Origin: Aequorivita vitellina
GTDB taxonomy: Bacteria > Bacteroidota > Bacteroidia > Flavobacteriales > Flavobacteriaceae
DNA: 64,000 bases
NCBI RefSeq assembly: GCF_022008365.1
Contig: NZ_JAIRBA010000020.1
Location: forward strand, 1 to 64,000
Direction: 5' to 3'
Shown: one piece after another, positions 17,482-26,345 of the stretch
Numbering within the stretch: the stretch's first letter is position 1
Layout: each line of letters starts with the position of its first letter
The notes under the pieces: generated by a model
Databases searched by the model: none
The model's input: the letters and a program-made list of their open reading frames with translations, nothing else
Told to the model about the DNA's origin: nothing
Position numbers and translations under genes: made by a program

Positions 17482-19725
17482 ATGAAAAAAAGTACTTTTA
17501 AGCCATTCCTGATTGTATGTCTTTTGCTTTTAAGCTTTGGACTACAAGCGCAGAGTGCGTTATGGAGCAAGGCAACTAACTCCGAGACGCAGACCCGACA
17601 GAAAGCCTTCCGCAATGCAATGCCGCAAGACTTTAATCTATTTTCCCTTAACACAACCGCATTAAAAAGCCAATTGCAAAGAGCGCCCGAAAGATTTACT
17701 GGGCTTTCAAATGTAATAATTGAGCTTCCAACAAATAATGGTGAATTACAACGCTTCCGTGTTTATGAAGCTTCTGTAATGGAACCAGCATTACAGGCAC
17801 AACACCCAGGCATTCGTTCATATACCGCACAGGGTATAGATGATGGTTCGGCCATTGCTCGTTTTAGTGTTTCGAATGTAGGAGTACACGTAATGATTTC
17901 GTCTGTAAACTATTCAACAATCTATATTGATCCGTACACACAAGATAGAAATTACTACATAGCTTATAACATTAATCAGGTTCCTGCCAATCCTAATAGC
18001 GCTGTGTGTTTAACAGAAGAGACCGAAATTATGGATTTGCCTACCAACAATTTAAATGCAGATGATGGTATTTTAAGAACCTTTAGACTGGCATTAGCTT
18101 CTACTGGCGAATATTCACAGTATCATTTAACCCAGCAGGGTATTCCTAATGGAGCTTCAGATGCGGTTAAAAAGGCTGCTGTCCTTTCAGCCATGAACGT
18201 AGCCATGACCCGTGTAAACGGCGTTTATGAGAGAGATGCTTCTCTAACTATGGTTATTGTTGCAGACAATGAAGATATTATATTCCTTAATGCAGCATCC
18301 GACCCTTATACCAACAACAGTGGTGGAGCAATGCTCGGTCAAAACCAAACCACTTGCGATGCTATAATTGGAAATGCCAATTACGATATTGGTCACGTAT
18401 TTAGTACTGGTGGCGGTGGAATTGCTGGACTTCGCGTACCTTGCCGTACGGGTCAAAAAGCAAGAGGTGTTACAGGTTTACCTTCTCCTATTGGCGACGT
18501 TTTCTTTATTGATTTTGTGGCGCACGAAATGGGGCACCAATTTGGTGCAAACCACACATTTAATAATTCTTGTGGAAATAACAGAAACGCTGCTACAGCT
18601 GTAGAGCCGGGAAGTGCTTCTTCTATTATGGGGTATGCAGGTATTTGCCCTCCAAACGTGCAGAGTAATAGCGACGATTACTTTACTGCTATTAGTATTC
18701 AAGAAATTTGGAATTACATTAAAAATGGTCAAGGACAATGTGGTGCACAAACACCAACAAATAATTTACCTCCAGTAGCAGATGCTGGTCCTAATTACAC
18801 TGTTCCTAAGTCCACTCCTTTTAGATTAAAAGGTATTGCAACAGATCCTGATGGCGATGTATTATCTCATTGCTGGGAACAAATGAATCCACAGGTTGCG
18901 CCTATGCCACCTCAAAATACTTCTACCGCTGGACCTGCATTTAGAACCAAAGACCCATCTGATTCGCCAGAGCGCTATATGCCAGCAATTGGTACAGTAC
19001 TTTCTGGAAACACGCAAAATACGTGGGAAGTTGTTCCTTCTGTAGGCAGAATAATGAATTTTAGATACACAGTTCGCGATAACGTTGCCGGCGGTGCATC
19101 TTCTGCTAGCGATAATATGATTTTAACTTTTGACAACGCTTCTGGCCCGTTTGAAGTTACTTCACAAAATACAGCTACTACTTGGACTATCGGCAATACC
19201 GAAACCGTAACTTGGGATGTTGCCGGAACTGATGTTGCTCCTGTTGACAGTCCAAATGTAGATATTTGGTTCTCTACCGATAACGGACAAACGTACCCAA
19301 TTTCAGTAGCGTTGAATGTGCCAAACAACGGAAGTGCTGTGGTAAACGTTCCTAACGTTAACACAACAACTGGTAGATTGATGGTGATGTCGTCTAACAA
19401 CATTTTCTTCGATCTTAACGATGCTGTTATTACTGTAGATGGCGTTGTAGGTGTTGAAGACTTTACATTTGATAATTTCTCGGTTTATCCAAACCCTTCA
19501 AATGGAACTTTTAACCTTACTTTTAAACCAGCATCAAACGATAAAATTGAAATATCGCTATACGATTTAAGAGGTAGAGCAATTAACCAATACACTTTTG
19601 ATGATGTATCTGCTTCAAGTACATTCAACAAGCAGTTGGAGTATAGCTATATTGAAAGTGGAATGTATTTCCTTGTTGTGAAAAACGGCAACAAAGTAAC
19701 TACTAAGAAAATTGTGAAAAACTAA
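17482..19725 (+). CDS. Secreted reprolysin-type (M12B-like) metalloprotease with T9SS sorting domain
   Basis: A 747-residue exported zinc metalloprotease. A signal peptide (about 1-23) is followed by a propeptide and then a metzincin catalytic domain whose zinc site HEMGHQFGANH spans residues 348-358. A downstream SIMGYAGIC is consistent with the Met-turn. After that comes a PKD-like stretch (PPVADAGPNYTVPKSTPFRL) and a second beta-sandwich segment. The last ~80 residues form a T9SS type A sorting domain (VYPNPSNGTF to TTKKIVKN). It should be released or surface-anchored after crossing the outer membrane. The gene is monocistronic, ending in a strong terminator. Protein substrate is unknown. 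Confidence 0.88.
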   Translation: MKKSTFKPFLIVCLLLLSFGLQAQSALWSKATNSETQTRQKAFRNAMPQDFNLFSLNTTALKSQLQRAPERFTGLSNVIIELPTNNGELQRFRVYEASVMEPALQAQHPGIRSYTAQGIDDGSAIARFSVSNVGVHVMISSVNYSTIYIDPYTQDRNYYIAYNINQVPANPNSAVCLTEETEIMDLPTNNLNADDGILRTFRLALASTGEYSQYHLTQQGIPNGASDAVKKAAVLSAMNVAMTRVNGVYERDASLTMVIVADNEDIIFLNAASDPYTNNSGGAMLGQNQTTCDAIIGNANYDIGHVFSTGGGGIAGLRVPCRTGQKARGVTGLPSPIGDVFFIDFVAHEMGHQFGANHTFNNSCGNNRNAATAVEPGSASSIMGYAGICPPNVQSNSDDYFTAISIQEIWNYIKNGQGQCGAQTPTNNLPPVADAGPNYTVPKSTPFRLKGIATDPDGDVLSHCWEQMNPQVAPMPPQNTSTAGPAFRTKDPSDSPERYMPAIGTVLSGNTQNTWEVVPSVGRIMNFRYTVRDNVAGGASSASDNMILTFDNASGPFEVTSQNTATTWTIGNTETVTWDVAGTDVAPVDSPNVDIWFSTDNGQTYPISVALNVPNNGSAVVNVPNVNTTTGRLMVMSSNNIFFDLNDAVITVDGVVGVEDFTFDNFSVYPNPSNGTFNLTFKPASNDKIEISLYDLRGRAINQYTFDDVSASSTFNKQLEYSYIESGMYFLVVKNGNKVTTKKIVKN

Positions 19726-19749
19726 TTAGCAGTTAATTCAACCATTAAA

Positions 19750-19798
19750 AAAGAGAAAAGACAGGATTTGTTTCCTGTTCTTTTCTCTTTCTTTTTTT
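19750..19798 (+). terminator. Intrinsic terminator after the M12B-like protease gene
   Basis: A long stem of about 17 bp (19750-19766 with 19773-19790, one bulged T) is followed by a T-rich tail of seven T residues at 19792-19798. Confidence 0.8.
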
Positions 19799-19829
19799 AA
19801 CAATTTTGAAGAAGCTATTTCACAATTAG

Positions 19830-19862
19830 CCTCTTTCTTCTTTATTCTTTCCTCTTTCTTCC
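19830..19862. repeat. Polypyrimidine tract 1
   Basis: Almost uninterrupted C and T over 33 bases, just downstream of the minus-strand lipoprotein gene. It shares the 14-base block CCTCTTTCTTCTTT with a second tract at 21431-21479 on the far side of the three-gene minus-strand group. Confidence 0.6.
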
Positions 19863-19867
19863 AAACC

Positions 19868-20404
19868 CTAAAGTTTAACCGTTTCCACAATATGCGAAAC
19901 AACTTGAGAAGTTTTTCCTACCTTAAATTTTAAATCGAAAGTTATAGTTTCATTATTTTTCTCTACCGACAAATTTCCATCGGTAATAGGATAATAACCT
20001 GCTTCGCCTTTGCAAAAACAATGTTTTCCGTAAAGTAAATTCACATCGCTTAGCGTTGCATTTTCCTTACGCAGGTTGGTTGTGGCAGCAGGAATTTCAA
20101 AATGGATAGTTTCAGAATAGTTGCCATCTGCAGTGCCTTCGGGCCCTTCTTTTAAGTAAGTGTATTCTACCACAATATTTTTGCCAGCCGTCATTTCAGG
20201 ATACATAGCACCCGTGCCATCTTCCTTAACAACAAGATTTTTGTTTTTGTGTAACACAACAATGCAATTCCCAACTTCTGGACAGCCAGAATTACTGTTT
20301 TCTACTTGTTCCATATTTGTGTTTTCTGATGAAATTACGTTGCCAGTCTGCGTTTTGCAGGCATTAACCATAAAAAGTGGAATTAAAAAATATAATGCTT
20401 TCAT
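19868..20404 (-). CDS. Hypothetical lipoprotein
   Basis: I do not recognise this family. The best start is the ATG at 20404, which gives a clean signal peptide with a lipobox (VNAC, Cys16) in a 178-residue protein; an upstream ATG at 20440 would add residues incompatible with a signal peptide. The body is beta-rich with several cysteines (SGCPEVGNC, KHCFCKGEAGYY) that could form disulfides or bind metal. It is the last of three minus-strand genes, 54 bp after the lipoprotein gene at 20459-21202. A role in the envelope is inferred only from the lipobox. Confidence 0.7.
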   Translation of the reverse strand: MKALYFLIPLFMVNACKTQTGNVISSENTNMEQVENSNSGCPEVGNCIVVLHKNKNLVVKEDGTGAMYPEMTAGKNIVVEYTYLKEGPEGTADGNYSETIHFEIPAATTNLRKENATLSDVNLLYGKHCFCKGEAGYYPITDGNLSVEKNNETITFDLKFKVGKTSQVVSHIVETVKL

Positions 20405-20458
20405 TTTTTTTAAGTTTAGTGTTAAGTATGTAATATACAAATACGTTGCCGAAAATTG

Positions 20459-21202
20459 TTAGTTTTCTAACTCTACCTTTAAATCCAGAATATCAGGATT
20501 CTTAAAATATTCAATGAATGACTGTCGCACAATCACCGTTTTTCTATCTTCAGAATAGCTTGCTTCTGGATTAGACGTCTTTTTTATTCGCTTCGGAAAA
20601 GTGTATTTTAAAGTATACTTAGCGCCGCCCATAAAAGCTTCGGCCTGCTTTAAACTATCTACTTGCTGTTGGTGCATTTCTTTATCTTTTATATACGCAT
20701 CGCGATTAAAAACCCCGTTTTCAAAAGTGTACCTTACTCCCACCAATTCTTTAGAGTCTTCCTTTGTACTTGGTTTCATCATTTCGGTATTGTCTCCGGG
20801 CATCATATTTCCGGCTTGCTGCAACCCGTTTAGCATATCATTTGCTTCTGCTACGTTTTTAAAATTGCTTGAAATAGCATAAGTCATTTCAGAAGATTCT
20901 GAATCCATTTTTATACGAATATCAAAATTCTCCAACTTCTTTAGTTTCTGTTGTTCCCCTGCCGAAAGTTTTGAAATACTGTCGCGTTTTTCTTCTAAAA
21001 ACTGCTTTATATTTATTATCGTATCAATTTTAACTTTTGCCGAATCGGTTAGTGCATCCCCGCCAAAAGCCATCATTTCGTTTAGATTTACCTCAACCGT
21101 CATGGTGCCCGATCCGTCTGCATTCATAACCATGGTTTCAGAAAATTGACAGCTTACAAACGTAAAAGCCAAGGCGAAAAAAAATAGTAATTTTAGTTTC
21201 AT
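20459..21202 (-). CDS. Hypothetical lipoprotein
   Basis: A 247-residue protein of unknown function with a signal peptide and lipobox (FVSC, Cys18). After the anchor comes SETMVMNADGSGTMTVEVNL, a pattern seen in uncharacterised Bacteroidota lipoproteins that share a short beta-strand domain. A lysine-rich, probably helical segment (about 65-90), a Met-rich central stretch, and a C-terminal beta region (YTLKYTFPKRIKK) follow. Its ATG is 4 bp after the stop codon of the tiny YqaE-type gene upstream, so the two are probably co-transcribed. Confidence 0.75.
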   Translation of the reverse strand: MKLKLLFFFALAFTFVSCQFSETMVMNADGSGTMTVEVNLNEMMAFGGDALTDSAKVKIDTIINIKQFLEEKRDSISKLSAGEQQKLKKLENFDIRIKMDSESSEMTYAISSNFKNVAEANDMLNGLQQAGNMMPGDNTEMMKPSTKEDSKELVGVRYTFENGVFNRDAYIKDKEMHQQQVDSLKQAEAFMGGAKYTLKYTFPKRIKKTSNPEASYSEDRKTVIVRQSFIEYFKNPDILDLKVELEN

Positions 21203-21206
21203 AATA

Positions 21207-21365
21207 TTATCTATTAGGGTTATTAATTATAATAAGTGCAGCAATTACACCCGGAATCCACCCGCAAACCGTTAGGATAAAAACAATTATTACAGAGCCA
21301 CAACCTTTGTCTATAACGGCTAACGGCGGAAAAAGAATCGACAATAAAACTCTCCATATGCTCAT
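21207..21365 (-). CDS. YqaE/Pmp3 (UPF0057) family small membrane protein
   Basis: A 52-residue protein read directly from the minus strand (ATG at 21365, TAA at 21207-21209). It has two hydrophobic helices, the first ILFPPLAVIDKGCGS and the second IIVFILTVCGWIPGVIAALI, ending in NNPNR. The PPLAV and CGWIPGVIAA elements are hallmarks of the Pmp3/YqaE family, which is linked to membrane potential and salt stress in other organisms. It is the first gene of a likely three-gene operon with the two lipoproteins downstream. Confidence 0.88.
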   Translation of the reverse strand: MSIWRVLLSILFPPLAVIDKGCGSVIIVFILTVCGWIPGVIAALIIINNPNR

Positions 21366-21430
21366 AGCAAACAAAACTACGACTATTATTTTTTATTTAT
21401 GGCTTCGGCAATTTGTTAATCACAAGTCAT

Positions 21431-21479
21431 TCCCTCTTTCCTCTTTCTTCTTTCTTATTTCTTCTTTCCTCTTTTTTCT
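21431..21479. repeat. Polypyrimidine tract 2
   Basis: About 49 bases almost purely C and T in the divergent region between the yqaE-type gene and lysS. It contains the same 14-base block as tract 1 (here 21440-21453). Confidence 0.6.
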
Positions 21480-21521
21480 ATAAACCGCAATTCTAACTTC
21501 ACATTTCACTCTTCAATTACC

Positions 21522-21529
21522 TATCTTTG
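21522..21529 (+). promoter_or_regulatory. Predicted -7 promoter box of lysS
   Basis: TATCTTTG matches TAnnTTTG exactly, 25 bp upstream of the lysS ATG, a normal leader length. No clear -33 TTTG is visible. Confidence 0.5.
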
Positions 21530-21554
21530 CAAACTTATTTTTATATCGAAATAT

Positions 21555-23246
21555 ATGCAACTGTCTGAACTGGAAATCATCCGAAGAGAAAAATTACAAC
21601 AACTGCGCAATCTAGGCATTAATCCTTACCCCGCAGACCTTTACCCTGTTAGCGATACTTCAAAAAAGCTAAAAGAAAATTTTGAAGAAGGCAAAAAAGT
21701 TGTGATTGCCGGAAGGTTGATGTCTCGAAGAATTCAAGGAAAAGCGTCGTTTGCCGAACTTCAAGATGCCGATGGCCGTATTCAAGTATATTTTAATCGC
21801 GACGAAATTTGTACCGGCGAAGACAAATCGCTTTACAACGAAGTTTATAAAAAACTGCTCGATATTGGCGATTTTATAGGAATTGAAGGCGAACTTTTTA
21901 AAACACAAGTCGGCGAAAAAACCGTGTTGGTAAAAAATTTCACCCTGCTGAGTAAAGCCCTAAAACCATTGCCCCAACCCCGTGTTGATGCCGATGGAAA
22001 AGTGCACGATGCCTTTACCGACCCCGAACAACGCTACCGTCAACGTTATGCAGATTTGGTGGTCAACCCACACGTAAAGGAAATTTTTGTAAAGCGCACC
22101 AAACTTTACAATGCTATGCGAACGTTTTTTAACGATCGTGGTTATTTTGAAGTGGAAACTCCTATTTTACAACCAATTCCCGGAGGTGCCGCTGCACGAC
22201 CGTTTGTAACCCATCATAATTCATTAGACATTCCGCTTTATATGCGTATTGCGAATGAGTTGTACCTAAAACGATTAATCGTTGGTGGTTTTGATGGCGT
22301 GTACGAATTCTCAAAAAACTTCCGAAACGAAGGGATGGACCGCACACACAACCCAGAATTTACCGCGATGGAAATTTACGTTTCCTATAAAGATTACAAT
22401 TGGATGATGGATTTCTGCGAGCAATTGCTGGAATTCTGTGCTATGCAGGTAAATGGTACAACCAAGGCAACCTTTGGAAAATACGATATAGATTTTAAAG
22501 CGCCATACCCAAGGGTAACTATGGCAGAATCGATTAAAAATTTCACAGGTTTTGACATAACCGGAAAAACCGAAGCTGAAATTAGAAAGGCTGCAATTGA
22601 GATGAAAATTCCTGTGGATGAAACCATGGGAAAAGGGAAGCTGATTGATGAAATTTTCGGCGAAAAGTGCGAAGGCAACTACATTCAGCCCACTTTTATT
22701 ACAGATTACCCAAAGGAAATGAGTCCATTATGTAAAGAACACCGCGACAATCCAGATCTTACCGAACGTTTTGAATTGATGGTTTGCGGCAAGGAAATTG
22801 CAAATGCATACAGCGAATTAAACGACCCAATTGACCAACGCGAACGTTTTGAAGCACAATTAAAACTAGCAGACCGCGGCGATGACGAAGCAACTGCCTT
22901 TATTGATTACGACTTTCTGCGCGCATTGGAATACGGTATGCCCCCAACAAGCGGCATGGGTATTGGAATGGATAGATTAATTATGTTTTTAACTAACAAT
23001 GCCTCTATTCAAGAGGTGCTTTTCTTTCCACAAATGCGCCCCGAAAAGAAAAAAGTAGAAATGAGTGAAGACGAAAAAACGGTTTTTACTCTTTTAAAAG
23101 GAAACTCCCCCATCGCTTTGGATACGCTAAAGACCCAAAGTGGCTTAAGCAATAAAAAGTGGGATAAAGCCATAAAAGGTTTAACAGCCTCAAAAGTGGC
23201 GAAGGTTGAAAAAATTGAAGAAAATTTAATGGTTTCCATTTTATAA
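21555..23246 (+). CDS. lysS: Lysyl-tRNA synthetase (class II)
   Basis: Charges tRNA-Lys. The N-terminal OB-fold anticodon-binding domain (about 50-150, VVIAGRLMSRRIQGKASF) precedes a class II catalytic core with motif 2 FRNEGMDRTHNPEFTAMEIY and motif 3 GMGIGMDRLIMFL. Its 563 residues exceed the ~500 of the classic bacterial enzyme because of a ~65-residue C-terminal extension (about 500-563, FTLLKGNSPIALDTLKT) that looks like a small winged-helix-type domain; such extensions occur in Bacteroidota LysS. A terminator follows. Confidence 0.96.
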   Translation: MQLSELEIIRREKLQQLRNLGINPYPADLYPVSDTSKKLKENFEEGKKVVIAGRLMSRRIQGKASFAELQDADGRIQVYFNRDEICTGEDKSLYNEVYKKLLDIGDFIGIEGELFKTQVGEKTVLVKNFTLLSKALKPLPQPRVDADGKVHDAFTDPEQRYRQRYADLVVNPHVKEIFVKRTKLYNAMRTFFNDRGYFEVETPILQPIPGGAAARPFVTHHNSLDIPLYMRIANELYLKRLIVGGFDGVYEFSKNFRNEGMDRTHNPEFTAMEIYVSYKDYNWMMDFCEQLLEFCAMQVNGTTKATFGKYDIDFKAPYPRVTMAESIKNFTGFDITGKTEAEIRKAAIEMKIPVDETMGKGKLIDEIFGEKCEGNYIQPTFITDYPKEMSPLCKEHRDNPDLTERFELMVCGKEIANAYSELNDPIDQRERFEAQLKLADRGDDEATAFIDYDFLRALEYGMPPTSGMGIGMDRLIMFLTNNASIQEVLFFPQMRPEKKKVEMSEDEKTVFTLLKGNSPIALDTLKTQSGLSNKKWDKAIKGLTASKVAKVEKIEENLMVSIL

Positions 23247-23267
23247 AGCCTGTTTTACAATTATTTA

Positions 23268-23304
23268 AAAAAGAAATTACAGCAATGTAGTTTCTTTTTT
23301 TTTG
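23268..23304 (+). terminator. Intrinsic terminator after lysS
   Basis: An 11-bp stem, AAAGAAATTAC pairing with GTAGTTTCTTT (one G.U), around a short loop and followed by a run of T residues, 25 bp after the lysS stop codon. Confidence 0.7.
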
Positions 23305-23423
23305 TTTAGAATAGCATATCTCTAAATATTTTTTCAATTACTTTATTTCAAAACCCTTTGAATTATAAATCTTTACAACTACTTTTGACTATCTATTCAC
23401 ACATTTCTAACTTAAACTTTTAT

Positions 23424-25541
23424 ATGAAAAGACTTCTATTCACTTCGCTAATTTTAGTAGCTTCACAAGTTTTCTTTGCACAAAGCAGTAAAGAAAGTGT
23501 CGCCCAGTCATGGATGGACAACAACATGCCCATCAACAAAACAAACCAAAGTTTTGCTTTAAAAAACACACACAACGGACCTTCGGGTGCCACGTTTAGA
23601 TATCAACATACTGTAAACGGTGTGGAGGTATTTGACTCTTCAGTTGCGGTTCACGTTTCAAATAAAAATCAGGTTACCTATCACGCCAGCACTTATAACA
23701 GTGCGGTGGCTACCATAGCCACAACTCCTGCTATTTCTGAAACAGACGCTTTAAATGCAGCAAAAGCCGCCTTAAATATCGAGGGATATATTTCCCAAAA
23801 AGAAGTAAAGCTTTACGTCTATAATAAGTTAGGTGGCAGCAAGTTAGTTTACAGAGTAACTACAATGTCTGAATTCCGAATGGGAAATTGGGAAACCATT
23901 GTAGACGCCACAACGGGTGCTGTTTTAAGCACAAAGGACATTGCTATTTACCATAAAAAAAATGGTGGGCATAACGCACACACTCCAACTTCAACTACAA
24001 CGCTTGCTACCGGTACTGCGATGGTTTTTGATCCAGATCCGCTTACCAAAACAGGCAATGTGTATGGCGGAAACTATCAAGACAATGGCGACGCAACAAA
24101 CCCAGATCTCGATGCTGCAAGAACCGCAGTAACTTTGCTGGACATTCAATTTGACGGCACAAACTACAGACTAAAAGGTCCTTATACCGAAATTGCAGAA
24201 TTAGGCTCCCCATCTACTGGTTTATTTTTACAACCAACTTCAGATTTCAGCTTTACAAGAGACCAACAAGGTTTTGAAGCCGCAAACTGCTATCACCATA
24301 TCGATAAGAGTTTCCGATACATCAACGATGACTTAGGAATTCCTTTAGTTTCAATTTATAACGGTGGTGTAGTTCGTTATGACCCACACGGTGCCAATGG
24401 CGCAGACAATTCATTTTACAGCGCTGGAAGCCTTCAGTTTGGTGAAGGTGGTATTGACGATGCCGAAGACATGGACGTAGTGCTTCACGAATTAGGTCAC
24501 GGACTTCACGACTTTGCTACCAACGGAAACCTAAGTCAAGTAAATGGCTTGAGTGAAGGAACTGGCGATTATTGGGCTAATTCATATAAAAGAAGTACCG
24601 GTTTTTGGGATATTACAGACCCACAGTATTTCTGGGTATTTGGTTGGGACGGACACAATCCATTTTGGGGTGGCCGCGTTACCAATTACGGGGCTATGTA
24701 TCCAGGCGGGCTAACCGGTTCAATCCATACCGATGGGCAAATCTGGGCTTCCGTATTGCTTGAAATCTGGGAAATAATTGGAAGAGAAAAAATGGATGCC
24801 GCAGTTTGGGAAGGCCTCGCCATGACCAACAGCAATACCAACCAACAAAATGCCGCCATTGCCGTAAGACAAGCTGCTATAGACATGAACTACAGTTGTG
24901 CAGAAATTGATGCTTTCACAGATAGGTTTACAGCTCGTGGCTACGTGTTGCCAAATTACGTTTGCGATCCAACTGCTTGTGATATATCTGAAATAGAAAC
25001 TTCAAACCTTTCTCCGTGTAACGATAATGGCACTCCCACCGATGGTAGTGACGATTTCTTTACAGCAGATGTTACTGTAACTTTCGTCAATCCTCCAGCA
25101 ACTGGAACCTTAGATTTAACGGGCGACGGAACGGCTTCAGTAGCAACAGCTGGCTTAACCACTTCGCATACATTTGTAGGTGTGGTTTTTGCAGCTGACG
25201 GTAGCGCAATTGAACTTACCGCGGCCTTTTCTGATTCTGCAGATTGCAATTTAGAGAATACGAACGCCGGAACAGCCCCCACACCTTGCGTAACTGCAGG
25301 AGTTAATGACAACGAATTTTTCGGAGTATCGCTATACCCGAACCCAGCCGATCAGACTATTTCATTGTCTAACCTCACACAACAATATACCGTAGCTATT
25401 TACAATATGCTTGGCCAGAAAGTTAAAGAACAAGGTGTAGATGCAACAAATAACAGCATCAATATCCAAGATCTTTCTTTTGGAGTATATGTGTTGAAGT
25501 TTAATGATTACAACAAGGTGTTACGCTTCGTTGTAAAATAA
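23424..25541 (+). CDS. Secreted M36/M4-like gluzincin metalloprotease with T9SS sorting domain
   Basis: A 705-residue exported zinc protease. The ATG at 23424 is chosen because it opens directly into a signal peptide (MKRLLFTSLILVASQVFFAQ). An FTP/PepSY-like propeptide follows (FRYQHTVNGVEVFDSSVAVH, then WETIVDATTGAVLSTKD). The catalytic domain has HELGH at residues 355-359 and EGTGD at 378-382, supplying the third zinc ligand Glu378 and conserved Asp382, the gluzincin spacing of thermolysin and fungalysin. A beta domain and a short T9SS type A sorting domain (SLYPNPADQTISL to VLRFVVK) end the protein. Exact subfamily (M36 or M4) is uncertain. A terminator follows. Confidence 0.85.
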   Translation: MKRLLFTSLILVASQVFFAQSSKESVAQSWMDNNMPINKTNQSFALKNTHNGPSGATFRYQHTVNGVEVFDSSVAVHVSNKNQVTYHASTYNSAVATIATTPAISETDALNAAKAALNIEGYISQKEVKLYVYNKLGGSKLVYRVTTMSEFRMGNWETIVDATTGAVLSTKDIAIYHKKNGGHNAHTPTSTTTLATGTAMVFDPDPLTKTGNVYGGNYQDNGDATNPDLDAARTAVTLLDIQFDGTNYRLKGPYTEIAELGSPSTGLFLQPTSDFSFTRDQQGFEAANCYHHIDKSFRYINDDLGIPLVSIYNGGVVRYDPHGANGADNSFYSAGSLQFGEGGIDDAEDMDVVLHELGHGLHDFATNGNLSQVNGLSEGTGDYWANSYKRSTGFWDITDPQYFWVFGWDGHNPFWGGRVTNYGAMYPGGLTGSIHTDGQIWASVLLEIWEIIGREKMDAAVWEGLAMTNSNTNQQNAAIAVRQAAIDMNYSCAEIDAFTDRFTARGYVLPNYVCDPTACDISEIETSNLSPCNDNGTPTDGSDDFFTADVTVTFVNPPATGTLDLTGDGTASVATAGLTTSHTFVGVVFAADGSAIELTAAFSDSADCNLENTNAGTAPTPCVTAGVNDNEFFGVSLYPNPADQTISLSNLTQQYTVAIYNMLGQKVKEQGVDATNNSINIQDLSFGVYVLKFNDYNKVLRFVVK

Positions 25542-25562
25542 ATTCTATTAATTTTTAATTTG

Positions 25563-25593
25563 AAAAGAGCCGCATTGTCGCGGCTCTTTTTTA
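25563..25593 (+). terminator. Intrinsic terminator after the M36-like protease gene
   Basis: A perfect stem AAAAGAGCCGC/GCGGCTCTTTT with a 6-nt loop and T-tail, 21 bp after the stop codon. Confidence 0.88.
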
Positions 25594-25824
25594 TTAAAAT
25601 ACCCTCCGCAAATTGTCCTCCTTTTTGGCATAAGTGGTCTCGCATCGTTGCAAGAATCGCGGCTGGCAGTATTAATAATTTAAAAATATTGTTTTTTAAA
25701 AACCTAAAAAAAGCACTTTTAGGGAACCTGGCTTTTCAGTGAGTTAAGATTGAATTAACACCTCCTAATTAAACCAATCTAAAAATTGAACGTCATAATA
25801 CTATAAACTATAAAATAATTACAG

Positions 25825-26253
25825 ATGAAAAAAGCAATGATAATTTTTATGGCACTTACCACTTTCGCCATTAGCGCACAAAATAAAAACAACGATAGAA
25901 AAGAACATCGCAAGCAGTTACAGGAAAATTTAACCCCTGAACAAAGAGCCGAATTGCACACCAAAAAAATGACGCTAGATTTAAATTTAAACGAAGCGCA
26001 ACAAATAAAGGTGAACCAAACGCTGCTCGATTTGCAGAAGGACAAACCTAAGCGAACAGAAAGCAGAAAAGAAATGACAGACGCTCAAAAATTTGAAGCA
26101 AAATCCGCAATGTTAGATAGACGTATTGCAATGAAAAAAGCGATGAAGGAAATTCTTACCGAGGAACAATTCGCAAAGTGGGAAAAAAAGCAGCAGCACA
26201 GACCGCGCCGATTTGGCAATAAAAAAAGATCTGAGAAACGTGGAGAAAAATAA
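25825..26253 (+). CDS. Spy/LTXXQ-like small periplasmic protein
   Basis: A 142-residue protein with a signal peptide (about 1-18, ISAQ). The mature part is highly charged and helical with two LTXXQ-type motifs, LTPEQRAELHTKKM (about 36-49) and LTEEQFAKWEKKQ (about 112-124), the pattern of Spy/CpxP-like envelope proteins. Spy relatives act as ATP-independent chaperones or stress sensors; whether this one does is unknown. The strongly basic C-terminus (RPRRFGNKKRSEKRGEK) is notable. A second, related gene lies 92 bp downstream. Confidence 0.75.
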   Translation: MKKAMIIFMALTTFAISAQNKNNDRKEHRKQLQENLTPEQRAELHTKKMTLDLNLNEAQQIKVNQTLLDLQKDKPKRTESRKEMTDAQKFEAKSAMLDRRIAMKKAMKEILTEEQFAKWEKKQQHRPRRFGNKKRSEKRGEK

Positions 26254-26345
26254 TTGAAACTTGAAATATAATTTTTGGCGTAATTATTGTTTCAGATAGA
26301 TTCAAATTAGTTACATTAGTAACTTCAAATTTAAAAACAACTAAA

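Noticed and set aside
25560-25824. A 60-codon frame after the M36-like protease gene
   Set aside because: It begins inside the intrinsic terminator stem and shows no domain or conservation cue.
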